A DNA stretch of 64,000 nucleotides, taken from positions 23,655 to 87,654 of the forward strand of contig NZ_AQVA01000002.1 in NCBI RefSeq assembly GCF_000372485.1, given 5' to 3'. Below, piece after piece: positions 1 to 7,394 of this stretch (position 1 is the first letter of the stretch; each line of letters opens with the position of its first letter). The notes beneath the pieces are model-generated. The model was not told the origin of the DNA and ran no database searches. It saw only the letters and a list, made by a program, of their open reading frames with translations. Source of the DNA: Oenococcus oeni DSM 20252 = AWRIB129. Its GTDB lineage: Bacteria > Bacillota > Bacilli > Lactobacillales > Lactobacillaceae. Position numbers and translations under genes: made by a program.

Positions 1-852
1 GGCAGGCTTATGTTGGTTCTCTCTTGGACAAATTAATTCCAGATTGCTATAGATTGGTTGATCCAACGATAACATAACCAGTTGTTTATTCATAAATGGC
101 ATTGCCGACTTCTTGAATAAAAACGTGATTTGATCGGAATTCTTGATCATTCCCATAATTGTTTCAATATGAGTTGTTTTAAAGCCTACGTTTAAAGGAA
201 TACCCGCGTTATTGTATATCTCGACCATTTTTTCATAAATTCCCGAACCGCTTTCAAGCGAAATTACTTGATAGTTTGCCAGCTCCTCAATGCTTATTCT
301 TTTTTTGTTATTCAAAGAATCATTCGCGGGCAAAACCACTTTTAGTTCATCGCGATCAAGGGTATAGGAATTAAAATGATTATTATCGATCGTTTTTGTT
401 TGAATATCACGAATTATTCCGGCATCAATTTCGCCCGCTTTTAGTACCATCAACAAGTCATTGCCTTCAAGTTCGTTTAAATGAATGTCAATTTGCGGGT
501 AACTTCGTTCGAAAATGTTTATGATTTTTGTCAAACCGTATTGCGACATAACTGGAACTCTGCCAATTTGCAGATTTCCTTTTTTTAGTTCTCGATAAGC
601 CTTGAGTTCTTGTTCAAGTTCATCATAACTTGAGACAATTCTTTGCGCATAGCGATAAAATACTTTTCCGCTTTCGGTTATTAGAATCTGCCGTCTATTT
701 TCAGTACTAATAAATTCGCTGCCAACTTCTTGCTGAATAGCCTGCAAACGTTTTGAGAGTGCTGATTGCGTCATTGAGAGCTCGACCGCAGCGGTTGAAA
801 AACTGTGCAGGCGACAAACCAACATGAACGATTTTAAATCATCAATTGTCAT
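1..852 (-). CDS. LysR-family transcriptional regulator (3' end cut by window edge)
   Basis: The reverse strand is open from an ATG at 852 to the window edge (284 codons), so only the last few residues of a roughly 290-300 aa LysR protein are missing. Residues 1-60 form the winged helix-turn-helix, with the typical LKSFMLVCRLHSFSTAAVEL and SMTQSALSKRLQAIQQEVG segments. Residues about 90-284 form the effector-binding domain. A ribosome site (CGGAG, 7 nt before the ATG) supports the start. It is divergent from the lpdCBD operon across about 117 bp that contain a LysR-type palindrome, so it is very probably the regulator of that operon, responding to a phenolic acid. The ligand is inferred from the neighbours. 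Confidence 0.92.
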   Translation of the reverse strand, partial: MTIDDLKSFMLVCRLHSFSTAAVELSMTQSALSKRLQAIQQEVGSEFISTENRRQILITESGKVFYRYAQRIVSSYDELEQELKAYRELKKGNLQIGRVPVMSQYGLTKIINIFERSYPQIDIHLNELEGNDLLMVLKAGEIDAGIIRDIQTKTIDNNHFNSYTLDRDELKVVLPANDSLNNKKRISIEELANYQVISLESGSGIYEKMVEIYNNAGIPLNVGFKTTHIETIMGMIKNSDQITFLFKKSAMPFMNKQLVMLSLDQPIYSNLELICPRENQHKPA

Positions 853-866
853 CGTTTATCTCCGAT

Positions 867-891
867 ATATTATTCTATCTGATCATAATAT
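867..891. promoter_or_regulatory. Candidate LysR operator in the divergent lysR/lpdC intergenic region
   Basis: ATATTAT (867-873) and ATAATAT (885-891) are perfect inverted 7-mers separated by 11 nt, which fits the T-N11-A rule for LysR-family sites. A possible lpdC -10 (TAATAT, 886-891) overlaps the right arm, while no good -35 is visible, as expected for an activator-dependent promoter. Confidence 0.6.
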
Positions 892-969
892 TAGTCTAAA
901 GCGGATTTGATCACAACTTCACGATTTTTTATGATTAAAAATGTAAGCGATATCAGGAGGCTTATAAAT

Positions 970-2445
970 ATGACAGAACAGTTATGGGACTTGAGAAGAG
1001 TCCTTGATGAAATTAAAGATGATCCGCAACAATATCATGCGACTGATGTTGAAGTTGATCCGGATGCTGAATTATCTGGCGTCTATCGCTACATTGGTGC
1101 TGGTGGAACTGTGGAAAGGCCGACAAAAGAAGGACCGGCGATGGTCTTTAATAACGTTAAAGGTTTTTCCGATGCACGCGTATTGATTGGTTTAATGGCT
1201 AGTCGTAAGCGAGTTGGCAAGATGCTGCACCACGATTTTCGAACATTGGGTCAATTTTTAAATGACTCGGTGTCCAAACCGATTGCTCCGGTAGTTGTAG
1301 ATGAAAATCAGGCTCCGGCCCACGAAGTTGTTTATCGTGCAGAAGATCCTGGCTTTGATATTCGCAAGTTGGTTCCGGCTCCTACGAATACGCCACTCGA
1401 CGCCGGACCGTATATTTCTTGCGGAGTTGTTTTCGGTTCAAATATGGACAAAACGATGAGTGATGTGACGATTCATCGAATGGTTTTGGAAGATAAGGAT
1501 AAACTAGGGATCTTCATTCAACCTGGCGGTCGCCATATTGGTCATTTTGCCGAAGAATTTGAAAAAGCTAATAAACCGATGCCAATCACGATCAATATTG
1601 GTTTGGATCCAGCTGTTACGATTGGGGTCACTTTTGAGCCACCAACGACACCACTTGGTTATAACGAATTGGGAGTTGCTGGTGCTATTAGAAACCAGGC
1701 GGTTCAATTAGTTGATGGTTTAACTGTTGATCAAAAAGCGATTGCTCGGGCAGAATACACTTTGGAAGGCTACATTATGCCTAACGAGCGGATTCAAGAA
1801 GATATTAATACTCATACCGGTAAAGCAATGCCGGAATTTCCTGGCTACGATGGGGATGCCAATCCGGCTCTACAGGTTATTAAGGTAACGGCTGTCACAC
1901 ACCGTAAAGATCATCCGATCATGCAAAGTGTAATAGGCCCAAGCGAGGAACATGTCAGCATGGCTGGAATTACTACTGAAGCAAGTATCTTACAGTTGGT
2001 AAACCGAGCAATTCCCGGGAAAGTTAAAAATGTTTATAATCCACCGGCAGGTGGTGGAAAATTGATGACGATCATGCAAATCCACAAAGATAACGAGGCC
2101 GATGAAGGGATCCAGAGGCAAGCCGCAATTCTGGCCTTCGCAGCCTTTAAGGAACTTAAAACTGTCTTTTTGGTTGATAATGATGTCGATATTTTCGATA
2201 TGAATGATGTTGTTTGGACGATCAATACCAGGTTCCAAGCAGATCAGGACGTCATGGTATTGTCAGGTATGCGGAACCACCCACTTGATCCATCGGAACG
2301 GCCAGCATACGATCCAAAGTCGATTAGAATTAGAGGAATGAGTTCCAAACTTGTGATTGATGGTACTGTACCATTCGATATTCGCGATCAATTTGAACGT
2401 GCTCAATTTAAAGAAGTTCCGGATTGGGAAAAATATTTAAAATGA
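970..2445 (+). CDS. lpdC: UbiD-family non-oxidative hydroxyarylic acid decarboxylase, catalytic subunit (gallate/protocatechuate type)
   Basis: Encodes 491 aa, matching LpdC, the prenylated-FMN-dependent gallate decarboxylase of Lactiplantibacillus plantarum (about 490 aa). The start is set at ATG 970 because an AGGAGG-type ribosome site lies at 955-960; a TTG at 907 has no such support. UbiD signatures include SDVTIHRMVL, FIQPGGRHIGH, the acidic AEYTLEGYI segment near residue 260 and the C-terminal SSKLVIDGT. It would remove CO2 from a phenolic acid such as gallate, giving pyrogallol. It needs the cofactor made by the UbiX/LpdB protein encoded 12 bp downstream. Family assignment is firm; the exact substrate is inferred from the lpdB-lpdD context. 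Confidence 0.9.
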   Translation: MTEQLWDLRRVLDEIKDDPQQYHATDVEVDPDAELSGVYRYIGAGGTVERPTKEGPAMVFNNVKGFSDARVLIGLMASRKRVGKMLHHDFRTLGQFLNDSVSKPIAPVVVDENQAPAHEVVYRAEDPGFDIRKLVPAPTNTPLDAGPYISCGVVFGSNMDKTMSDVTIHRMVLEDKDKLGIFIQPGGRHIGHFAEEFEKANKPMPITINIGLDPAVTIGVTFEPPTTPLGYNELGVAGAIRNQAVQLVDGLTVDQKAIARAEYTLEGYIMPNERIQEDINTHTGKAMPEFPGYDGDANPALQVIKVTAVTHRKDHPIMQSVIGPSEEHVSMAGITTEASILQLVNRAIPGKVKNVYNPPAGGGKLMTIMQIHKDNEADEGIQRQAAILAFAAFKELKTVFLVDNDVDIFDMNDVVWTINTRFQADQDVMVLSGMRNHPLDPSERPAYDPKSIRIRGMSSKLVIDGTVPFDIRDQFERAQFKEVPDWEKYLK

Positions 2446-2457
2446 AGCGGAGAAATT

Positions 2458-3027
2458 ATGGCTGTGAAGAAAATAATTGTTGGGGTTAGTGGTGCTTCAG
2501 GCACTATTTATGCCGTTGACCTTTTAAAGCAACTTCATGCCATATCCAATGTCGAAGTTCATCTGGTTATGAGCAGTTGGGCCAAGAAGAATCTTTCGTT
2601 GGAGAGCGATTATTCTATTGATCAAATCAAAGAACTTGCCAATTATACTTATAATATCCATGATCAGGGAGCAGCGATCGCCAGTGGTTCTTTCTTAAAT
2701 GACGGTATGGTGATTGTTCCGGCCAGTATGAAGACAGTTGCTGGAATTGCCAGTGGCTTTGGTGACAATTTAATTGCTCGAGCTGCTGATGTAGCTATTA
2801 AAGAGCAACGCAAGTTGATCTTAGTTCCTAGAGAGACACCCTTGAGTGTTATTCACTTGGAAAATTTGACTAGATTGGCGCGGCTGGGCGTACAAATCAT
2901 TCCACCGATTCCTGCCTTTTATGGCCATCCGAAAACGATTCAAGATTTGATCAATCATCAGACGATGAAAATACTTGATGCTTTTTCAATCAACAATAAT
3001 CTCGATAACCGCTGGGAGGGGGATTGA
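2458..3027 (+). CDS. lpdB: UbiX-like flavin prenyltransferase (decarboxylase subunit B)
   Basis: A 189 aa flavoprotein of the UbiX/Pad1 family. The N-terminal KKIIVGVSGASGTIYAVDLL is the FMN-binding signature; VIVPASMKTVAGIASGFGDN and LILVPRETPLS are the other conserved blocks of this fold. The protein attaches a dimethylallyl group to FMN, producing the prFMN cofactor that the UbiD-type partner LpdC needs. It lies 12 bp after lpdC with GGAGA ahead of the ATG, so the two are co-translated from one mRNA. Typical UbiX length; no irregularities. Confidence 0.93.
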   Translation: MAVKKIIVGVSGASGTIYAVDLLKQLHAISNVEVHLVMSSWAKKNLSLESDYSIDQIKELANYTYNIHDQGAAIASGSFLNDGMVIVPASMKTVAGIASGFGDNLIARAADVAIKEQRKLILVPRETPLSVIHLENLTRLARLGVQIIPPIPAFYGHPKTIQDLINHQTMKILDAFSINNNLDNRWEGD

Positions 3028-3028
3028 A

Positions 3029-3439
3029 GTGCCGGAAAAAACATTTAAATTTACTGTAGCTCAATCTGGTTATTCCTTGGATATGCTTGTTCGACAGATA
3101 GGACCGGATCTTTTAATCAGCGTTACAGGAGGAACAAACCCGCATATCGGTGTCGTTACTACTCTGGCTCCCGGCCTTAAAACCCAAACAGTTCGTTTTC
3201 TTAGCCCACACGAAGGCTTTCATAAAGAGGATTTGATCACAGAAAGAATTGCTGCGAAAATTAGTCACAGTCTTACAAGAAATTGTGTGATCACGGCTGG
3301 CGTGCATGTTAACTACATTACAAAAAAACAGATTGCCGCTGCAGGACCAATGTCGGATAAACTAGGTGAACAATTACTGCTTTGGCTCAAATCACATCCT
3401 GAAAATACTTCTAAACCGATTTATAAACATCCAGAATAA
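3029..3439 (+). CDS. lpdD: Decarboxylase subunit D (LpdD/VdcD-type small protein)
   Basis: A 136 aa protein starting at GTG 3029, one base after the lpdB stop, with a strong ribosome site (GGGAGGGG, 3014-3021) inside the end of lpdB. An upstream ATG in the same frame would overlap lpdB by more than 50 nt and has no ribosome site. The sequence (SVTGGTNPHIGVVTTL, TRNCVITAGVHVNYITKKQI) resembles the small D subunits encoded beside UbiX/UbiD genes in phenolic-acid decarboxylase operons. Its biochemical role in the family is not well defined. Co-transcription with lpdC and lpdB is nearly certain from the spacing. Confidence 0.8.
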   Translation: MPEKTFKFTVAQSGYSLDMLVRQIGPDLLISVTGGTNPHIGVVTTLAPGLKTQTVRFLSPHEGFHKEDLITERIAAKISHSLTRNCVITAGVHVNYITKKQIAAAGPMSDKLGEQLLLWLKSHPENTSKPIYKHPE

Positions 3440-3557
3440 AAGAAAATAAAAAACGACAACGATTCTAAATTCTTTTTTACTTATTATCTCCACTATTTGG
3501 CAGTTAAAAAAGCAATCGAAAATCAAAATGTCGAAAGAAAAGAAAAAACTTTGAATT

Positions 3558-4937
3558 ATGACTAAAAAAACAATCGGCTTTCTAAGCGGAGTCGTGGTGT
3601 TCGTAATCATTGATTTAATCCCATTTAGCGGTTTATCTACAACTGGTCGGCTCGATTTGGCATTGACTTTGATGACTGTTGTTTGGTGGGCAACTCAAAT
3701 TGCTCAACCCGCTTTTGTTGGTGGGATTTATCTGATGCTCTTAATAATTTTCCAAGTAGCTACTCCTGCCCAAGTGTTTTCAGACGCCTGGACAGGATCA
3801 ATTATGTGGTTGGTGATTGGAGCCTATTTGATTGCGGGAGCTGTAAAAGATTCTGGGTTAGGGGAACGAATTGCTTACGCCTTTATTGTGCGTTTTGTTC
3901 GTTCCTGGAACGGAATTATTATTTCAATTTTCGTGTTGACATTCATCCTATCGCTTTTGATTCCACATCCGTGGCCACGAGCATTCTTGATCATGTCCGT
4001 CATAGACGTTGTTGCTTCAAGCGCTCACATGGCGAAGGAGGACCAAGCCAAACTAGGTCTGACGGTTTTCGCAGCTTCTTGTCCTTTGTCAGGAGTGTTC
4101 TTAACCGGCGACACGTCACTTAATCCATTAGCGGTCGCGGATTCGGGCGTAAAAGTCAGTTTTATGTCTTACTTTTATTACATGAGTGTTCCGATGATTA
4201 TAGCAGCTATTATAACTATGCTGTTGATTATGGTTTTATTTCGTCCAACCAAAGAGGTGTCAATTGATGTTGATGCTTTAAGACTGAAGCAAAAAGGGCT
4301 TGGTGCTTTTTCCGAGAAGGAAACTCGTACTCTAATTTGGCTGGTAATTGCGATTGCTCTATGGCTAACCAGTGGAATAACCGGAATTGATGTTGGCTGG
4401 CTAACGCTGGTTGTCGCGCTGCTAATGAGTCTTCCATTGATCGGCGAAGTATTAACAGCTAAATCGTGGAGTGGTGTACCTGTCAATGTATTGATATTTT
4501 TGACATCGGCAATTACGATTGGTGTTGTTGGTAAAGTTACTGGAATGAATAGTTGGATTGCCAAGACGATCTTGCCTTCTTCCTTACCACAAAATCTTTA
4601 TCTGCTGGCAATCATAATTACGATTGGTGCGATGGTCATTCACATGTTCATGGGTTCGGTCATTGCAGTTATGGGAGTTACAATTCCAGCCTTCTTGGCG
4701 GCCACTACCCATATGGGCGTTAACCCCTTGGCGATTTCGCTGTTGGTCTTTTCTGTAGTTAATCTTCACTATATTCTGCCTTTTCACAATATGGCTATAT
4801 TAGTCGGGAGTGATCCCGACACCGGTGGAGGCTATAATCAAAAACAGGTTATGCGTTTGGGCATACCATTGACGATTGTGATGTTCATCGTGGCAGTTGT
4901 TGAAATTTTTTGGTGGAAATTAATTGGTTTTGTATAA
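3558..4937 (+). CDS. DASS-family (SLC13-like) anion transporter, probable phenolic/organic acid permease
   Basis: A 459 aa integral membrane protein with about 11-12 hydrophobic segments. It has the divalent anion:sodium symporter pattern: SIMWLVIGAYLIAGAVKDSGLG near residue 80, PHPWPRAFLIMSVIDVV near 140, VNVLIFLTSAITIG near 310 and the NLHYILPFHNMAILVG segment near 400. It lies 118 bp after lpdD on the same strand and ahead of a strong terminator, so it belongs to the decarboxylase operon and likely imports the acid or exchanges acid and product. ATG 3558 is preceded only by a purine-rich tract. The substrate is inferred; the fold could also carry dicarboxylates. Confidence 0.8.
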   Translation: MTKKTIGFLSGVVVFVIIDLIPFSGLSTTGRLDLALTLMTVVWWATQIAQPAFVGGIYLMLLIIFQVATPAQVFSDAWTGSIMWLVIGAYLIAGAVKDSGLGERIAYAFIVRFVRSWNGIIISIFVLTFILSLLIPHPWPRAFLIMSVIDVVASSAHMAKEDQAKLGLTVFAASCPLSGVFLTGDTSLNPLAVADSGVKVSFMSYFYYMSVPMIIAAIITMLLIMVLFRPTKEVSIDVDALRLKQKGLGAFSEKETRTLIWLVIAIALWLTSGITGIDVGWLTLVVALLMSLPLIGEVLTAKSWSGVPVNVLIFLTSAITIGVVGKVTGMNSWIAKTILPSSLPQNLYLLAIIITIGAMVIHMFMGSVIAVMGVTIPAFLAATTHMGVNPLAISLLVFSVVNLHYILPFHNMAILVGSDPDTGGGYNQKQVMRLGIPLTIVMFIVAVVEIFWWKLIGFV

Positions 4938-4960
4938 GCTATTGTTAAAGATTATATATA

Positions 4961-4993
4961 AAGCCACTAAGTTAACTTAGTGGCTTTTTTTGT
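4961..4993 (+). terminator. Rho-independent terminator of the lpdCBD-transporter operon
   Basis: A perfect 11-bp stem AAGCCACTAAG (4961-4971) / CTTAGTGGCTT (4976-4986) with a TTAA loop, followed directly by a T run. Confidence 0.93.
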
Positions 4994-5052
4994 TGGGTTA
5001 AAACAGGCCTAGAATTGTAAGTATTATTTTTGGGAATCCAAAAATTGATCAT

Positions 5053-5089
5053 CAAAAAAAGCCTTAATTGGTAATTAAGGCTTTTTTTT
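5053..5089. terminator. Bidirectional-looking terminator at the end of the permease-usp unit
   Basis: GCCTTAATT (5061-5069) pairs with AATTAAGGC (5073-5081) around a GGT loop. It is flanked by an A run (5053-5060) and a T run (5082 onwards), so it reads as a terminator on both strands. It sits just past the reverse-strand usp stop codon. Confidence 0.9.
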
Positions 5090-5516
5090 ATTTAACAACA
5101 AGAACATCGCAAGCTGAATTTCTAATTACATAACTGGTGTGCGAACCGACAACCAGTTTTTCCACGGTGTTCAATCCAGTGTTACCAAGAACAATTAGAT
5201 CGATTCCGTGCTCTTTTGGATATTCATTTGCCAAAACCAATTTAATGTTGCCCACGAGGGCTTCGCCTGTCACTTTCAGACCAGCTTTTTTCGCATCCTC
5301 GACATAGGAAACAAGCTTATCTTGAACTTGATGATACTGATCACGATAGAAATCTTCGTTAACACCAAAGGAGGAATCCATTCCTCTGTCTCGATTAACA
5401 ATCCAAATTAGATGAAGATCGGCTGAAAGCGCGTTTGCCAATCCGCAAGCTACTTTAAAAGCGTTATCCGCTTGGGAAGAACCATCCAAGCCAACTAAAA
5501 TATTTTTATAAACCAT
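5088..5516 (-). CDS. Universal stress protein, UspA family (ATP-binding type)
   Basis: A 142 aa single-domain Usp. The N-terminal NILVGLDGSSQADNAFKVA and the C-terminal VLGNTG...VVGSHTSYVI form the G-x2-G-x9-G-S nucleotide-binding motif of ATP-binding Usp proteins. Its ATG (5514-5516) follows the permease stop by one base, and its ribosome site (AAGGGAG) lies within the last permease codons, so the two are translationally linked. The general role is stress or metabolic signalling; a specific role with the adjacent amino-acid permease is only suggested by the operon. Confidence 0.92.
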   Translation of the reverse strand: MVYKNILVGLDGSSQADNAFKVACGLANALSADLHLIWIVNRDRGMDSSFGVNEDFYRDQYHQVQDKLVSYVEDAKKAGLKVTGEALVGNIKLVLANEYPKEHGIDLIVLGNTGLNTVEKLVVGSHTSYVIRNSACDVLVVK

Positions 5517-5517
5517 A

Positions 5518-6954
5518 TCAATCAGCTCCCTTATCTTGTGGTTTAAAAGAATTTAACTTGGAATGCTTTTTGGCGTATCCAAAATAAAGAATCATACCAA
5601 TAGCGAACCAAACGATAAATCTAATCCAGGTTTCCCAATTCAAACCTGCAATCAAAACCAAACAGAAAATAATTGCGATGATTGGAGTAAATGGAACCCC
5701 TGGTGCCTTGAAACCTCGATGAACTTCCGGGTGGGAATGACGCATCCAAAGGACACCAGCTGAAACGAGAATAAAGGCAGTTAATGTTCCGATATTAACT
5801 AGTTCGGCTAGAATATTCAAGTTTATCAAACCACCGGCAATCGCTGTAATGATACCAAAGAACCAAGTACCTTTAAAGGGAGTTTGGTATTTCATATTAA
5901 CATCTCCAAAAAACTTTGGAAACAAACCATCGCGCGACATTGAATAACTAATTCTAGATTGTCCATAAAGCTGAACCAGGATGACGGTCGTCATACCCAA
6001 AATAGCACCGATACTTACAATGATTGATAACCAAGTCTGCCCGGTTGAATGCAGAACCGCCAAAACCGGTGCATTTAAATATTTTGCAAAAACAGTGAAC
6101 TTCACAACACCGGTCATAATCAAAGTCATAATGATATATAGAACCGTTGAGATAAATAAGGACAACAAGATCCCACGAGGAAGAGTCTTGCTTGGATTGA
6201 TTGTTTCTTCAGCACTAGAAGAAACGGAATCAAAACCGATAAACGAGAAAAATACAATTGAAGCCGCTGGAATAATTCCGGCTGCCGTACCGTTATGGAA
6301 AGAATACAAACCATAAGGAGAAAAAGGCTGCCAGTTATGTGGCTTAATGAACCAAATTGTGCAGACGATAAAGAGTAGGATGACAGCTAACTTGACAATA
6401 ACCATCGTATCGTTTACTCTTTTTGTTTGCGTAATACCAATTGAAATAATCCAAGTAATCAATAAAACAATTAAAAAGGCTGGTAAATTAAAATAGCTCG
6501 TAACGCCAGCGGTTGTGCCAGCTGCTGCCGTTAAAACGGTCGGAATATGAATTCCCAGATTGCCAAGCAAATTGGCGAAATATCCTGACCAGCCGACAGA
6601 GACGGTTGCCGCTCCTAATGCATACTCCAAAATTAAATCCCAACCGATAATAAAAGCAATAATCTCACCAAAAGCGATGTAAGAGTATGTGTAAGCCGAA
6701 CCGGCCACTGGTGCCATTGAAGCAAATTCAGCGTAACAGAGACCGGCAAAGCCACAGCAGATTGCCGCAACCAGAAATGATACCGAGATTGCCGGTCCAG
6801 CTGTTAACGCTCCCTTTCCGGTTAGAACGAAGATTCCGGTACCGATAATTGCTCCGATACCAAGGAAAGTTAAATCCCACGTTCGCAAAGTCCTTTTTAA
6901 AGGCGTCGAATGTTTTAAAATCTCACCGACGTCTTTTTTTCTAAAGATATCCAT
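5518..6954 (-). CDS. APC-superfamily amino-acid permease (cationic amino acid transporter-like)
   Basis: A 478 aa protein with 12 predicted membrane segments. The N-terminal TLRTWDLTFLGIGAIIGTGIFVLTGKGA is the APC signature with the GAIIGTG helix break that binds substrate backbone, and AISVSFLVAAICCGFAGLCYAEF follows. The C-terminal end is cytoplasmic and lysine-rich. The family (YfnA/CAT-like) includes basic and branched amino-acid transporters; substrate cannot be read from sequence. ATG 6954 has AGAAGG 9 nt upstream. It forms a two-gene reverse-strand unit with usp and is divergent from alaS. Confidence 0.88.
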   Translation of the reverse strand: MDIFRKKDVGEILKHSTPLKRTLRTWDLTFLGIGAIIGTGIFVLTGKGALTAGPAISVSFLVAAICCGFAGLCYAEFASMAPVAGSAYTYSYIAFGEIIAFIIGWDLILEYALGAATVSVGWSGYFANLLGNLGIHIPTVLTAAAGTTAGVTSYFNLPAFLIVLLITWIISIGITQTKRVNDTMVIVKLAVILLFIVCTIWFIKPHNWQPFSPYGLYSFHNGTAAGIIPAASIVFFSFIGFDSVSSSAEETINPSKTLPRGILLSLFISTVLYIIMTLIMTGVVKFTVFAKYLNAPVLAVLHSTGQTWLSIIVSIGAILGMTTVILVQLYGQSRISYSMSRDGLFPKFFGDVNMKYQTPFKGTWFFGIITAIAGGLINLNILAELVNIGTLTAFILVSAGVLWMRHSHPEVHRGFKAPGVPFTPIIAIIFCLVLIAGLNWETWIRFIVWFAIGMILYFGYAKKHSKLNSFKPQDKGAD

Positions 6955-7192
6955 TTAAATTACCTTCTTTCATAAAATTTAATGAACATTCTATTACTAA
7001 ATGTTGCTTATAGCTAGAACAAAATTAAAAAAATTCATAAAAATGCTCTAATTAGGGGCAAATTACGAACATTAATTAATCAAAACAAATTTTTATTGAT
7101 TTCTTTTCCACAAATAATGATGAAAAAAATTGTTTTTCGAATTTTTTCTTTGTTTTTAGAAAATGATTGAATTAAAAAAATAATCACCGTGG
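6955..7192. other. AT-rich divergent intergenic region between the permease and the alaS promoter
   Basis: No gene is seen here. It must contain the reverse-strand permease promoter. A short inverted repeat AACATT (6985-6990) / AATGTT (6999-7004) lies just upstream of the permease start. The remainder is AT-rich with oligo-T and oligo-A tracts. Confidence 0.5.
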
Positions 7193-7198
7193 TATAGT
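7193..7198 (+). promoter_or_regulatory. Extended -10 promoter of the alaS T-box leader
   Basis: TATAGT with TG one base upstream (7190-7191) gives an extended -10. A TTGAAT at 7168-7173 may act as a -35 with a long 19-bp spacer. The predicted start near 7205 lies just before the T-box stem I. Confidence 0.6.
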
Positions 7199-7204
7199 TG
7201 AATA

Positions 7205-7394
7205 GAAAACGGATATATTTTGAGAACGTTTTTTCAGAGAGGGCCTGGTTGATGTGAGGGCCTAATTCCTAATCAAAAGGCTCCCGTTTATTAATTAATT
7301 TAAAAAAGAGACACAAACATTGTGTGAAGCCCGGTGGTACCGCGATTTATCGCCCGGGCATTAACATGATGTTTTTTTATTATTCGAGGTAACA
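7205..7394 (+). promoter_or_regulatory. T-box riboswitch leader of alaS
   Basis: The T-box core GGTGGTACCGCG is at 7333-7344; its UGGU can pair with the ACCA end of uncharged tRNA-Ala. The stem I base is formed by AAACGG (7207-7212) and CCGTTT (7284-7289), with the conserved AGAGAG and UUGAUGUGA elements inside. The likely specifier codon is GCU (Ala) at 7280-7282. The T-box is flanked by GCCCGG (7329-7334) and CCGGGC (7354-7359). A T run (7371-7378) follows only after 11 further bases, so the usual separate terminator hairpin is not obvious. The identity of the leader is firm; the expression mechanism is unclear. Confidence 0.88.

Noticed and set aside
3528-3554. Eight-codon open frame (MSKEKKKL) just before the transporter gene
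   Set aside because: Too short and lysine-rich; no evidence for a leader peptide.
3683-4123. A 146 aa forward frame inside the DASS transporter gene
   Set aside because: A shifted frame of a clear membrane protein; the Cys/Arg/Phe-rich product is typical of a shadow frame.
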